A stretch of 64,000 nucleotides of DNA. Origin: Hoeflea sp. IMCC20628 (GTDB lineage Bacteria; Pseudomonadota; Alphaproteobacteria; Rhizobiales; Rhizobiaceae). The notes beneath the pieces were generated by a model. It was not told where the DNA came from. It saw only the letters and a list, made by a program, of their open reading frames with translations, and ran no database searches. Positions 7,558 through 15,768 of this stretch are shown in pieces. Numbering within the stretch: position 1 is the stretch's first letter; the number at the start of each line of letters is the position of its first letter. The stretch spans positions 62,001 through 126,000 of the forward strand of contig NZ_CP011480.1 in assembly GCF_001011155.1 (NCBI RefSeq), read 5' to 3'. A program made the translations under genes and the position numbers.

Positions 7558-8610
7558 TCAATCTTCCGCCCTTAGACGTCCGACAATCCCGGTTGGAAAG
7601 AAATAGACACTGAGAATGAAGAGCACGCCGAGCCACAACAGCCAACGGTCGGGATCAAGCAATTGCGGGATCAGCGGCAGCCCCTCGGTTGCGCCTGCCG
7701 CGACGCCCATCAGGTTTTGCAGGTAATTCTGCGCCAGCACGAAAATGGTGACACCGATCACTGCGCCATACATGGTGCCCATGCCGCCGATCACCACCAT
7801 CAGCAGGATATCGAGCATGATCTCGAAGGACAGGGTGGTGGCCGGGCCGACATAGCGCAGCCAGATGGCAAACAGGCTTCCGGCGAGAGCGGCAACGGCT
7901 GCCGACAGGCAGGTTGCGAGCGTGCGGTAGAGCACGACCCGGTAGCCGATCGCCTCGGCACGGAAATCGTTCTCGCGGATTGCCTTGAGCACCCGCCCGA
8001 ACGGCGAGTTGACGATCCGGAGCAGCAGCAGGAACAGGGCTAGCGAGGCGAAGAACACCAGATAGTAATTCAGGATCTTGCCGGTGATGGAGATGCCGAA
8101 CAGTTTGCCCAGCTTGAATGCGGGCGTGAGTTCGCGCGGGATGGAATAGTTGAGCCCGTCCTCGCCGCCGGTCAGGCCGGAAAGCTGGCTGACAAGCACG
8201 GCCACGGCGGAGGCGACAGCCAGCGTGATCATGGCAAAGAAGATCGCCCGGACCCTCAATGAAAAAAGCCCGATCAGCAGTGCCAGGATCGCTGCGGCGA
8301 CTGCGCCGGCAATGGTGCCGACGATCAGCGCATCGAAGCCGCGGCCCATATGGGTGGAGGCCAGCGCCACGCCATAGGCGCCGAGGCCGAAGAACATGGT
8401 ATGGGCGAAGCTGACAATGCCGGAATAGCCGAGCAGAAGATCATAGCTCGCGACCAGCACGATGAAGATGCAGATCCGCGCCGCTGTTTCGAGTGACCTG
8501 ACGCCCGGAAACAGGAAGGGGGCCAGGGCCAGTGCCGCGAGAATGGCAAGCAACAGGCCGGTCAGGATCAGGGAGCGCGGACGGTCGCCGGAGAGCAGGT
8601 TTGCGAGCAT
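7558..8610 (-). CDS. HAAT ABC transporter permease (LivM type), transporter 1
   Basis: The 350-aa inner-membrane protein has about ten hydrophobic segments. It carries the LivM family stretches SYDLLLGYSGIVSFAHTMFFGLGAYG and LKAIRENDFRAEAIGYRVVLYR, the latter being the cytoplasmic coupling loop. It pairs with the LivH-type permease upstream to form the membrane pore of a branched-chain amino acid-type importer. Many HAAT systems carry aromatic acids, amides or other carboxylates, so the substrate should not be assumed to be leucine. Confidence 0.9.
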   Translation of the reverse strand: MLANLLSGDRPRSLILTGLLLAILAALALAPFLFPGVRSLETAARICIFIVLVASYDLLLGYSGIVSFAHTMFFGLGAYGVALASTHMGRGFDALIVGTIAGAVAAAILALLIGLFSLRVRAIFFAMITLAVASAVAVLVSQLSGLTGGEDGLNYSIPRELTPAFKLGKLFGISITGKILNYYLVFFASLALFLLLLRIVNSPFGRVLKAIRENDFRAEAIGYRVVLYRTLATCLSAAVAALAGSLFAIWLRYVGPATTLSFEIMLDILLMVVIGGMGTMYGAVIGVTIFVLAQNYLQNLMGVAAGATEGLPLIPQLLDPDRWLLWLGVLFILSVYFFPTGIVGRLRAED

Positions 8611-8611
8611 C

Positions 8612-9643
8612 TTACTTCGCCTTCACAACGGGCATCATGCCCTGTGGCCGCCACATCAGTATCGCCGTCATCAGGGCAATGTTGGAAATCAGCGCCAGCT
8701 TGGGTTCCAGAAACGCCACGTAATTCTGCAGCAGCCCGACCAGCAGCGCGCCGATGAAGGCTCCCTCGACGGAGCCGAGGCCGCCGATGATGACGACGAT
8801 GAAGACCAGGATCATCATTTCCTCGCCCATGCCGGCGGTGATGACTTCCTGGTAGAGACCCCACATGACGCCGCCCAGACCGGCGAGCGCGGAACCTGCG
8901 ACAAACACGCCGATGAAGACCAGCCGCAACCGGTAGCCCAGCGCCTCGACCATCTCGCCATTCTGCACGCCGGCGCGGACGATGAGCCCGATCTTGGTGC
9001 GCTTGAGCACCAGCCGCATGCCCACGAACAGCACTAGGCCGAAGACAACCGCCAGCAAGCGGTATTTCTCGATGGCAGCACCGGCAAAGGTGACGGCACC
9101 CTTGAGCATTTCCGGGCGGGTGAGGTAGATCTCGTCAGGCCCCCAGATCACATGGATCATCTGTTCGATGACGATAAGACCGCCGACGGTCACCAAGATC
9201 TGCTTGAGATGCGCGCCATAGACCGGCCGCACGATTACACGTTCGAAGCCCCAGCCCAGCGCGCCGGTGACGCACATGGCAGCAACCACCGCAGCGAGCA
9301 CGGCAGCGACGTTGAGCAGCAGCGACGGTACGCCGGTCCAGCTCTCGAGCGCCACCAGGACAGAGATGCCGACATAGGCGCCCACCGAGATGAAGGCGCC
9401 GTGGCCGAAATTGATCACATCCATAAGTCCGAAGACCAGCGTCAGGCCGGAGGCCATGATGAAGATCATCATGCCCATCGCCAGACCAGAAACCGTCAGC
9501 GTCAGCCAGCTCGATGTCGAGCCGATCGACAGGAAGCCAAGAACCACCAGCACCGGCACGAGCAGCAACGGCATCGCCTTTCCGATCCTGTCGGGCAGGG
9601 AGAGTTGTGCATATTTCGGTGCGTGGTCGGGTGCGGCAGCCAT
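8612..9643 (-). CDS. HAAT ABC transporter permease (LivH type), transporter 1
   Basis: The protein of about 343 aa starts MAAAPDHAPKYAQLSLPDRIG. The LivH signature LVFGLMDVINFGHGAFISVGAYVGISV is clear, and further membrane helices extend to the C-terminus. The start at 9643 sits 2 bp after the stop of the upstream ATPase gene; the frame stays open further upstream only inside that gene. It forms the second permease of transporter 1. Confidence 0.9.
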   Translation of the reverse strand: MAAAPDHAPKYAQLSLPDRIGKAMPLLLVPVLVVLGFLSIGSTSSWLTLTVSGLAMGMMIFIMASGLTLVFGLMDVINFGHGAFISVGAYVGISVLVALESWTGVPSLLLNVAAVLAAVVAAMCVTGALGWGFERVIVRPVYGAHLKQILVTVGGLIVIEQMIHVIWGPDEIYLTRPEMLKGAVTFAGAAIEKYRLLAVVFGLVLFVGMRLVLKRTKIGLIVRAGVQNGEMVEALGYRLRLVFIGVFVAGSALAGLGGVMWGLYQEVITAGMGEEMMILVFIVVIIGGLGSVEGAFIGALLVGLLQNYVAFLEPKLALISNIALMTAILMWRPQGMMPVVKAK

Positions 9644-9645
9644 GA

Positions 9646-10368
9646 TCAATGCGCCTCCATGCTCAGGCCCATCAGGCGTTCCTGCAGACCGGCATCGCTT
9701 GCGAGTTCGGCCATCCGGCCGGCCCAAATGATCCGCCCGTCATCCATCACCGCGGCGGTGTCGCCGAGCGCCTTGGCGACGGCAAAATTCTGTTCGACCA
9801 GCAGGATCGACGCGCCCTTCTTCTTCAGGTCACGAAGCGCGCCGGCCATCGTCGAGATGATCGCCGGCGCCAGACCCTTGGTGGGTTCGTCGATCAGGTA
9901 CAATTGCCGCTCTTCAGCCATGGCGCGTGCGATCGAGAGCATCTGTTTCTGCCCGCCGGACAGATTGCCGGCTTCCGACCGCCAGAATGTTCGCAACGGC
10001 GGGAATGCTTCGAAAATCCATTCCATACGGGCCGGATCAAGCGGGCCGGATGCGGCTGCGAGGATCATGTTTTCCTCGACTGTCAGATCGGAAAAGATGC
10101 CCATGTCTTCCGGCACAAAACCTATTCCGGCGCGGGCCCGGGCAGGGGTCGGCATGGTGGTGATGTCGGCGCCGTTGAAGCGCAGGCTGCCGGATTTCGC
10201 CTGCCAGTGACCTATGATGGTGCGTAGCGTTGTGGTCTTGCCGACGCCGTTGCGCCCCAATAGCATGGTCACGCCGCCGCGCGGCACCGCCAGATCGACG
10301 CCCTGCAGGATGTGATACTGGGCGATGTCGGTGTGGATGCCGGAGAGTTCGAGGATCGGATCAGACAT
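9646..10368 (-). CDS. HAAT ABC transporter ATP-binding protein (LivF type), transporter 1
   Basis: The 240-aa ATPase has Walker A LLGRNGVGKTTTLR, the signature NLSGGQKQMLSIARA, Walker B LYLIDEPTKGLAP and the H-loop replaced by the LivF-typical LLVEQN. The start at MSDPILELSG overlaps the previous gene by 8 bp. It drives substrate import with the LivG-type partner. Confidence 0.9.
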   Translation of the reverse strand: MSDPILELSGIHTDIAQYHILQGVDLAVPRGGVTMLLGRNGVGKTTTLRTIIGHWQAKSGSLRFNGADITTMPTPARARAGIGFVPEDMGIFSDLTVEENMILAAASGPLDPARMEWIFEAFPPLRTFWRSEAGNLSGGQKQMLSIARAMAEERQLYLIDEPTKGLAPAIISTMAGALRDLKKKGASILLVEQNFAVAKALGDTAAVMDDGRIIWAGRMAELASDAGLQERLMGLSMEAH

Positions 10369-11125
10369 CTGCGAGGTCCCGTCCCATGTAAGCTTCCTGC
10401 ACAACGTCTGAGGCCATCACCGTGGCCGGGTCGCCGTCAGCGGCAAGCTCGCCATTGTGCAACACGATGATGCGGTCGGCGAGCGAGCGGATGACATCCA
10501 TCTTGTGCTCGACCAGCAGGATCGTCCGGTCGGTGTCGGCCTTGAGTTCGGCAATCAGATCAAGCACCACCGGCGCCTCGTCGACGCTCATGCCGGCTGT
10601 CGGTTCATCGAACATGTAAACCATGGGATCCAGCGCGATCAGGATCGCGACCTCGAGCTTGCGCTGGTTGCCGTGGCTGAGTCCGCCGACTTTCTGTTCG
10701 CGAAGGTCGTGAAGCCGCACCCGATCAAGCACGGCCATCGCCGCGACAGTCAGTTCGGTGTGGGAACTTGCCATGGAGAACAGGTTGAAGCCCATCCGGC
10801 GCCGGGCCTGGATCACCAGGCGGACATTTTCGAGCACCGTGAGGTTGGGAAACAGATTGGTCAGCTGGAAGGCGCGCCCCAGCCCCTTGCGGCAGCGCTG
10901 GGCCACCGGGTCGCGTGTCACATCCTCGCCCATCAGCCGCACGGTCCCGGCCGAAGCGGTGATCTGTCCGGAGATCAAGTTGAAATAGGTTGTCTTGCCT
11001 GCGCCATTCGGCCCCACGATCGCGGTGAGTTCGCCAGCCTTGAAGCTGCAGGTGACATTGTCCACTGCCACATGACCGCCAAAGCGGACCGTCAGGCTGT
11101 CCGTTTCCAGAAGCGTCTGTGTCAT
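10361..11125 (-). CDS. HAAT ABC transporter ATP-binding protein (LivG type), transporter 1
   Basis: The 254-aa ATPase starts MTQTLLETDSLTVRFGGHVAV. It carries Walker A IVGPNGAGKTTYFN, the signature region GLSHGNQRKLEVA, Walker B MVYMFDEPTAGM and the switch His in LLVEHKMD. The signature LSHGNQ is an altered LSGGQ, common in this subfamily. A stem-loop separates it from the binding-protein gene upstream, so it may be made at a lower level. Confidence 0.9.
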   Translation of the reverse strand: MTQTLLETDSLTVRFGGHVAVDNVTCSFKAGELTAIVGPNGAGKTTYFNLISGQITASAGTVRLMGEDVTRDPVAQRCRKGLGRAFQLTNLFPNLTVLENVRLVIQARRRMGFNLFSMASSHTELTVAAMAVLDRVRLHDLREQKVGGLSHGNQRKLEVAILIALDPMVYMFDEPTAGMSVDEAPVVLDLIAELKADTDRTILLVEHKMDVIRSLADRIIVLHNGELAADGDPATVMASDVVQEAYMGRDLADV

Positions 11126-11147
11126 CGCGCACCTATCGGCAGGGGAT

Positions 11148-11183
11148 AAAAATGCCGCGGACACCATGAGGGGCGTCCGCGGC
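11148..11183 (-). terminator. Stem-loop between binding-protein and ATPase genes, transporter 1
   Basis: On the minus strand GCCGCGGAC (from 11183) pairs with GTCCGCGGC (ending 11154), followed by ATTTTTAT. It looks like an intrinsic terminator but lies inside the operon, 8 bp after the binding-protein stop. Partial termination or mRNA stabilisation at this point would raise the binding protein above the membrane parts, a known arrangement for ABC importers. Confidence 0.75.
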
Positions 11184-11191
11184 GTTAAGGC

Positions 11192-12367
11192 TTAGTTGCG
11201 GACAGGAATATCCATGTCGTCAATGCCGATCTCGCGGACCAGAACCGGGACGCCATAGTCCTTGCCGTCCTGGATCTCGGTGCGGAAATGATACATCGAC
11301 TGCAGTGCCTGATGGTCATCCTTGCGGAAACGCATCAGGCCCTTTGGCGTCTGCCATTCCATGCCTTCCATCGCGGTGATAAGTGCTTCAGTGTCGGTTG
11401 ACCCGGCCTTCTTGATCGCCTCGACCACTGCAATGCCGGCTGCCATGCCGCCCGCTGTGAAGAAGTCAGGCGGCGAGCCGAAGCGGGCCATGTGTTCCTT
11501 GACCAGCCAGTCATTGACCGGGTTTTTCGGAATCTCGTAGTAATAGTAGGTCGCACCTTCCATGCCCGGCAGTTCCTTGTAGGCCGTCAGCGCCGCCAGG
11601 ATGTTGCCGCCGGTTGCGATCTCGATGCCGAAGCGCGAGGGATCCATGGCGTTGATCTTGCCCATCGGATTTCCGCCGCCGGCCCAGATGATGAACAGCT
11701 TCTTCTTGCCTTCAATATCGCCCATGGCGTTGAAGATGCGTTCCGCTGCAGCGGTGAAGTCGGTGGTGTCGGTGGGGACATATTCTTCAAGCGCTATCTT
11801 GGCACCCGAGCCAGCCAGCGCCTCGCGGAAGGCTGCCACTCCGTCGCGTCCGAAGGCATAATCCTGCGCCAGCGTTGCGATTGTCACGCCTTCGCCACCC
11901 AGGGCGACAGCGTTGGAGATCGCATCCTGCGAGGAGTTGCGGCCGGTGCGGAAAATGAACCGGTTCCAGTTCTCGCCGGTGATCGAATCGGCCACGGCAG
12001 GTTCGACGATCAGGATTTTTTCATATTCCTGGGCGACCGGAAGCATTGCCAGCGCCACGCCGGAACTGACCGGTCCGACAGCGATGTCGGCTTCGTCATC
12101 GCCATAGGCCTCGGCCAGCATGGCCTTGCCGATATCCGGCTTGATCTGGGTGTCTTTCTCAATCACGACGATTTTTTCGCCATCGATCTCCATGGTGCCA
12201 CCAGTGGCGTATTCGAGGCCAAGCATCAGTCCGTTATGCGACTGGGCTGCATAGGCCTCAAGCGCTCCGGTCTTTCCGTAAACATGTGCAATCTTGATCT
12301 CGGCGAGCGCCGGTACGGCCAGCATTGCTGCGGCCACACCGGTTGCCAGTATCGTTTTCATCTTCAT
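11192..12367 (-). CDS. Periplasmic substrate-binding protein (HAAT family), transporter 1
   Basis: The 391-aa protein has an N-terminal signal peptide (MKMKTILATGVAAAMLAVPALA, cut after ALA) and the type I periplasmic binding fold: EIKIAHVYGKTGALEAYA at the start and FIFRTGRNSSQDA near residue 135. A strong GGGGAGGAG ribosome site lies 7 bp before the ATG. The operator palindrome at 12410 is 43 bp upstream. It differs clearly in sequence from the binding protein of transporter 2, so the two importers probably see different ligands of one pathway. Confidence 0.92.
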   Translation of the reverse strand: MKMKTILATGVAAAMLAVPALAEIKIAHVYGKTGALEAYAAQSHNGLMLGLEYATGGTMEIDGEKIVVIEKDTQIKPDIGKAMLAEAYGDDEADIAVGPVSSGVALAMLPVAQEYEKILIVEPAVADSITGENWNRFIFRTGRNSSQDAISNAVALGGEGVTIATLAQDYAFGRDGVAAFREALAGSGAKIALEEYVPTDTTDFTAAAERIFNAMGDIEGKKKLFIIWAGGGNPMGKINAMDPSRFGIEIATGGNILAALTAYKELPGMEGATYYYYEIPKNPVNDWLVKEHMARFGSPPDFFTAGGMAAGIAVVEAIKKAGSTDTEALITAMEGMEWQTPKGLMRFRKDDHQALQSMYHFRTEIQDGKDYGVPVLVREIGIDDMDIPVRN

Positions 12368-12409
12368 ATCGGGTCTCCTCCCCTAAGCGAACAACGGTAC
12401 AAATATGAA

Positions 12410-12429
12410 ACATGAATCAATATTCATGT
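12410..12429. promoter_or_regulatory. TetR-type operator 2 (ACATGAA-TCAATA-TTCATGT)
   Basis: This is the same 7-6-7 palindrome as operator 1, placed 43 bp upstream of the binding-protein gene of transporter 1. Its 6-bp centre is the exact reverse complement of the centre of operator 3, so sites 2 and 3 are mirror copies 424 bp apart. Confidence 0.75.
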
Positions 12430-12853
12430 CAATATTCGGACCAGCCCTCCAGCCGCTGTCCGGTCCATCAACTTTTGCTGCTGCGAGGACGGAAGAATGT
12501 GCGGTTCGCGGTGGAGCTATGGCTGAATTTAGGTGATGAGGCATCATTGAGCGGCGCGGCATTGGTTGGGATCGCTGTGAGCGATGCCGTCGTTGAGTTT
12601 GGCACCTTCGATGGGGCGAAACGACATTGCCAAGTCGTTTGTCTCAGCTCGCGGGGGCAACTTCCTCTCGTTATCCGAAACGCGGACGTCCAAGAACCTG
12701 GCAATGCCGCCGGTAGCAACAGCCTACAACTTTTTGTCGGCTCAACCCTTGCAAACCGGACGACAGGAAAGGGCTGTTTGGTCCTTCAACCTCGACGTGA
12801 CAAAAGCACGGAGGCGCAGAGACGACGATGCCGAGACGGTGAGCAGAATATTG
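12430..12853. other. 424-bp spacer between two divergent operators, no recognised gene
   Basis: Frames stay open here (one across 12412-12948), but none has a family pattern, a credible ribosome site or alphaproteobacterial codon usage. The interval must hold the divergent promoters of both transporter operons. A small IS remnant is possible but I could not identify one. Confidence 0.5.
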
Positions 12854-12873
12854 ACATGAATATTGATTCATGT
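12854..12873. promoter_or_regulatory. TetR-type operator 3 (ACATGAA-TATTGA-TTCATGT)
   Basis: The third copy of the palindrome lies 107 bp upstream of the first ATPase gene of transporter 2. Its arms are identical to those of operators 1 and 2. It is the candidate control site of the rightward transporter operon. Confidence 0.75.
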
Positions 12874-12979
12874 TTCATGTGGAAGTTCGGTATTCAAATG
12901 CTGGTACCTATCTATCGACACGGCCTGGCCTTGCACTTGCGCACGTGACACGAGGACGAATGACGACGTTGGGGGAAGA

Positions 12980-13729
12980 ATGGCAATCGCGCTTCAGGCC
13001 AAGGGATTGACAAAGGAGTTCAAGGGTTTCGTTGCCGTGAACGACGTCGATCTGTCGATCGAAAAGGGAACCATCCACGCGCTGATCGGCCCGAACGGTG
13101 CCGGCAAGACGACCTGTTTCAATCTGCTGACCAAGTTCCTGCAGCCCACCCGTGGCACGATCACTTACGAGGGCCGGGACATCACCCGCATGAAGCCCGC
13201 CGAAATCGCGCGGCTGGGCATGGTGCGGTCTTTTCAGATCTCGGCCATTTTCCCGGATCTGTCCGTCTTGCAGAACGTGCGAGTGGCGTTGCAGCGTATG
13301 CGCGGGGAAAGTTATGACTTCTGGCGGTCGGACCGCCTATTGTCGAAATTCGACGATCAGGCCAAGGGCTATATCGACGAAGTCGGGCTCACCAAATTCA
13401 CCAATGAACGCGCCGCCGCCCTGCCCTATGGTCGCAAGCGCGCGCTCGAGATCGCAACCACATTGGCGCTGAGCCCCGACATGCTGCTGCTGGACGAACC
13501 GATGGCGGGCATGGGGCGCGAGGATGTGGAGCTTATCTCCCAGTTGATCCGCCGGATCGCAAAAAACCGCACCGTGCTCATGGTGGAACACAACCTGTCG
13601 GTCGTGGCCGACCTGTCGGACCGCATCACCGTGCTGGCGCGCGGTGAGATTCTAGCCGAAGGCACCTACGCTGAGATTTCGAAGACCCCCGCGGTGATCG
13701 AGGCCTATATCGGAGCGAGCCATGACTGA
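12980..13729 (+). CDS. HAAT ABC transporter ATP-binding protein (LivG type), transporter 2
   Basis: The 249-aa ATPase starts MAIALQAKGLTKEFKGF after a GGGGGA ribosome site. It shows Walker A LIGPNGAGKTTCFN, the signature region ALPYGRKRALEIATTLA, Walker B MLLLDEPMAGMG and the switch His in LMVEHNLS. It is the first gene of the rightward operon, which unusually begins with the two ATPases and puts the binding protein third. It overlaps the next gene by 8 bp. Confidence 0.9.
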   Translation: MAIALQAKGLTKEFKGFVAVNDVDLSIEKGTIHALIGPNGAGKTTCFNLLTKFLQPTRGTITYEGRDITRMKPAEIARLGMVRSFQISAIFPDLSVLQNVRVALQRMRGESYDFWRSDRLLSKFDDQAKGYIDEVGLTKFTNERAAALPYGRKRALEIATTLALSPDMLLLDEPMAGMGREDVELISQLIRRIAKNRTVLMVEHNLSVVADLSDRITVLARGEILAEGTYAEISKTPAVIEAYIGASHD

Positions 13730-14438
13730 TGCGGCGAAGGTGCTATTAAAGGTCAGCGGTCTTCAGGGCTGGTATGGCGAAAGTCATGTTCTGCACGGTA
13801 TCGATTTCGAGGTGCCTCAGGGCGAGGTTGTCACCCTGCTGGGCCGTAACGGGGCGGGCAAGACCTCGACATTGCTCGCGATCATGGGGATTTTGGGCAA
13901 GCGGACCGGCTCCGTCACATTTGCCGGAACCGAACTGATCGGCATGCAGCCGCGCCACATCGCCCGGTTGGGCATCGCACTGTGTCCCGAGGAACGCGGC
14001 ATCTTCTCGTCGCTCAGTGTCGAGGAAAACCTGCTGCTGCCGCCGCGCATCGCCGAGGGTGGCCTGTCCATCGAACGAATCTACGATTTGTTTCCGAACC
14101 TCAAGGAACGGCGCTCCAGCAGCCAGGGCACCAAGCTTTCGGGCGGCGAACAACAGATGCTGGCGATCGCACGCATCCTGCGCACCGGTGCCAAGATGCT
14201 GCTGCTGGACGAACCGACCGAAGGGCTGGCGCCCGTCATCGTCCAGCAAATCGGCCGCACCATCGCTGCACTGAAGGACGAAGGGTTCACCATCGTGCTG
14301 GTGGAACAGAACTTCCGCTTCGCTGCATCGGTCGCCGACCGGCATTACATCGTCGATCAGGGCAAGGTCGTGGATATGATCCCCAACGACCAGCTTGAAC
14401 AGAACACTCAGAAACTCCACGACTATCTGGGTGTCTGA
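13722..14438 (+). CDS. HAAT ABC transporter ATP-binding protein (LivF type), transporter 2
   Basis: The 238-aa ATPase has Walker A LLGRNGAGKTSTLL, the signature KLSGGEQQMLAIARIL, Walker B MLLLDEPTEGLAP and the LivF-type IVLVEQNFRF. It is coupled by overlap to the LivG-type gene and pairs with it on the two permeases encoded downstream. Confidence 0.9.
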   Translation: MTDAAKVLLKVSGLQGWYGESHVLHGIDFEVPQGEVVTLLGRNGAGKTSTLLAIMGILGKRTGSVTFAGTELIGMQPRHIARLGIALCPEERGIFSSLSVEENLLLPPRIAEGGLSIERIYDLFPNLKERRSSSQGTKLSGGEQQMLAIARILRTGAKMLLLDEPTEGLAPVIVQQIGRTIAALKDEGFTIVLVEQNFRFAASVADRHYIVDQGKVVDMIPNDQLEQNTQKLHDYLGV

Positions 14439-14490
14439 CCAACAAACACCAATCAAGCGGCGCATCCGCGCTGCAAACAGGAGGAAAAAC

Positions 14491-15693
14491 ATGATCAGGA
14501 AACTCGCTATCTGCTCCGCAGCACTGGCTGCGATGACCGGCTCCTCGGCGCTGGCCCAGGATATCAATGTCAAGCTCGGCGTGCTCAACGACCGCTCCGG
14601 CATCTATGCCGACCTGTCCGGCGAAGGATCCGTCGTGGCCGCACGCATGGCCGTTGAGGATTTCAAGGCCGCCGACAAGGGAATGAAGGTCGAAATCATC
14701 TCGGCCGATCACCAGAACAAACCAGACATCGGCTCCAACATTGCCCGTCAATGGTATGATGTGGACGGCGTGAACGCGATCCTCGACGTACCGACGTCGT
14801 CGGTGGCCCTGGCCGTAGCTGACATCACCAATGAAAAGAACGGCGTTCTGATCGATTCCGGCGCCGGCTCCACATCGCTGACCCGTGAACAGTGCCGCTC
14901 GACTACAGTCCACTGGACCTATGACACCGCAGCACTTGCCACCGGCACCGGTGCGGCTATGACCAAGGCAGGCGGCAAGAAATGGTTTTTCCTGACGGCT
15001 GACTATGCTTTTGGCCACTCGCTTGAGGAAAACACCGCCCGGGTCGTCAAGGACAATGGCGGCGAAGTTGTCGGCCAGGTCAACGTGCCGTTCCCGGCGC
15101 AGGATTTCTCGTCCTTCCTGCTTCAGGCACAGGGCAGCGGCGCTGACGTGATCGGTCTGGCGAATGCCGGCGGCGATACCGTCAACGCAATCAAGCAGGC
15201 GTCGGAATTCGGCATCACTCAGGCCGGTCAGAAAATGGCCGCTCTGCTGTTTTTTGTCACCGATGTGCATGCACTGGGTGCGCAGACCGCACAGGGATTG
15301 TCGCTGACCGAAGCCTTCTACTGGGATCAGAACGACGACACCCGCACATGGTCCAAGCGGTTCGTGGACATCCACGGCGCGCAGCCGACAATGGTTCAGG
15401 CCGGCGTCTATTCCGGAACCATGGCCTATCTAGCCGCCGTTGAGGCCGTAGGCAGTGCGGATGACGGCAAGGCCGTTGTCGCCAAGATGAAAGAGATGGA
15501 ATTCAACGATCCGCTCTTTGGCAAGGTCACCGTGCGGGGCGACGGTCGTGCAATTCACGACATGTACCTGTTCGAAGTCAAGTCGCCCGACCAGTCGGAA
15601 GGTGAATGGGACCTCTACAACCAGATCTCCTCCATCACCGGCGAAGAAGCGTTCCTGCCGATGCTGGACGAGTGCGACTTCACCAAGCAGTAA
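14491..15693 (+). CDS. Periplasmic substrate-binding protein (HAAT family), transporter 2
   Basis: The 400-aa protein has a signal peptide (MIRKLAICSAALAAMTGSSALAQ) and a type I periplasmic binding fold: VKLGVLNDRSGIYADLSGEG, then VPTSSVALAVADITNEKNG and the LTADYAFGHSLE hinge region. The start at 14491 has an AGGAGG ribosome site just upstream. The sequence resembles HAAT binding proteins that take aromatic or other carboxylic acids more than classical LivJ, but this is an impression rather than proof. A strong hairpin follows its stop codon. Confidence 0.92.
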   Translation: MIRKLAICSAALAAMTGSSALAQDINVKLGVLNDRSGIYADLSGEGSVVAARMAVEDFKAADKGMKVEIISADHQNKPDIGSNIARQWYDVDGVNAILDVPTSSVALAVADITNEKNGVLIDSGAGSTSLTREQCRSTTVHWTYDTAALATGTGAAMTKAGGKKWFFLTADYAFGHSLEENTARVVKDNGGEVVGQVNVPFPAQDFSSFLLQAQGSGADVIGLANAGGDTVNAIKQASEFGITQAGQKMAALLFFVTDVHALGAQTAQGLSLTEAFYWDQNDDTRTWSKRFVDIHGAQPTMVQAGVYSGTMAYLAAVEAVGSADDGKAVVAKMKEMEFNDPLFGKVTVRGDGRAIHDMYLFEVKSPDQSEGEWDLYNQISSITGEEAFLPMLDECDFTKQ

Positions 15694-15704
15694 ACTTGGC
15701 AACC

Positions 15705-15735
15705 TGTCCGCCCCGCTGTTCAGGCGGGGCGGACA
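15705..15735 (+). terminator. 12-bp stem-loop after the binding-protein gene, transporter 2
   Basis: TGTCCGCCCCGC and GCGGGGCGGACA form a perfect 12-bp stem with a 7-nt loop, 11 bp after the stop codon and 33 bp before the next start. No T-run follows, so it is more likely an mRNA 3'-end stabiliser or partial attenuator than a full terminator. It parallels the hairpin in transporter 1. Confidence 0.7.
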
Positions 15736-15768
15736 GTCTTCCACGAAACCGCGCAACAGGGCCAAAAC

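Noticed and set aside
9152-10210. Long open frame of about 352 codons on the plus strand
   Set aside because: It lies antisense to the LivH- and LivF-type transporter genes, is rich in His, Asp, Gln and Arg as GC-rich antisense frames are, and has no family pattern.
11492-12415. Open frame of 307 codons on the plus strand
   Set aside because: Antisense of the binding-protein gene with signal peptide; no ribosome site or known domain.
12412-12948. Open frame of 178 codons across the operator spacer
   Set aside because: Starts inside operator 2 and runs through operator 3; composition is not protein-like and no family fits.
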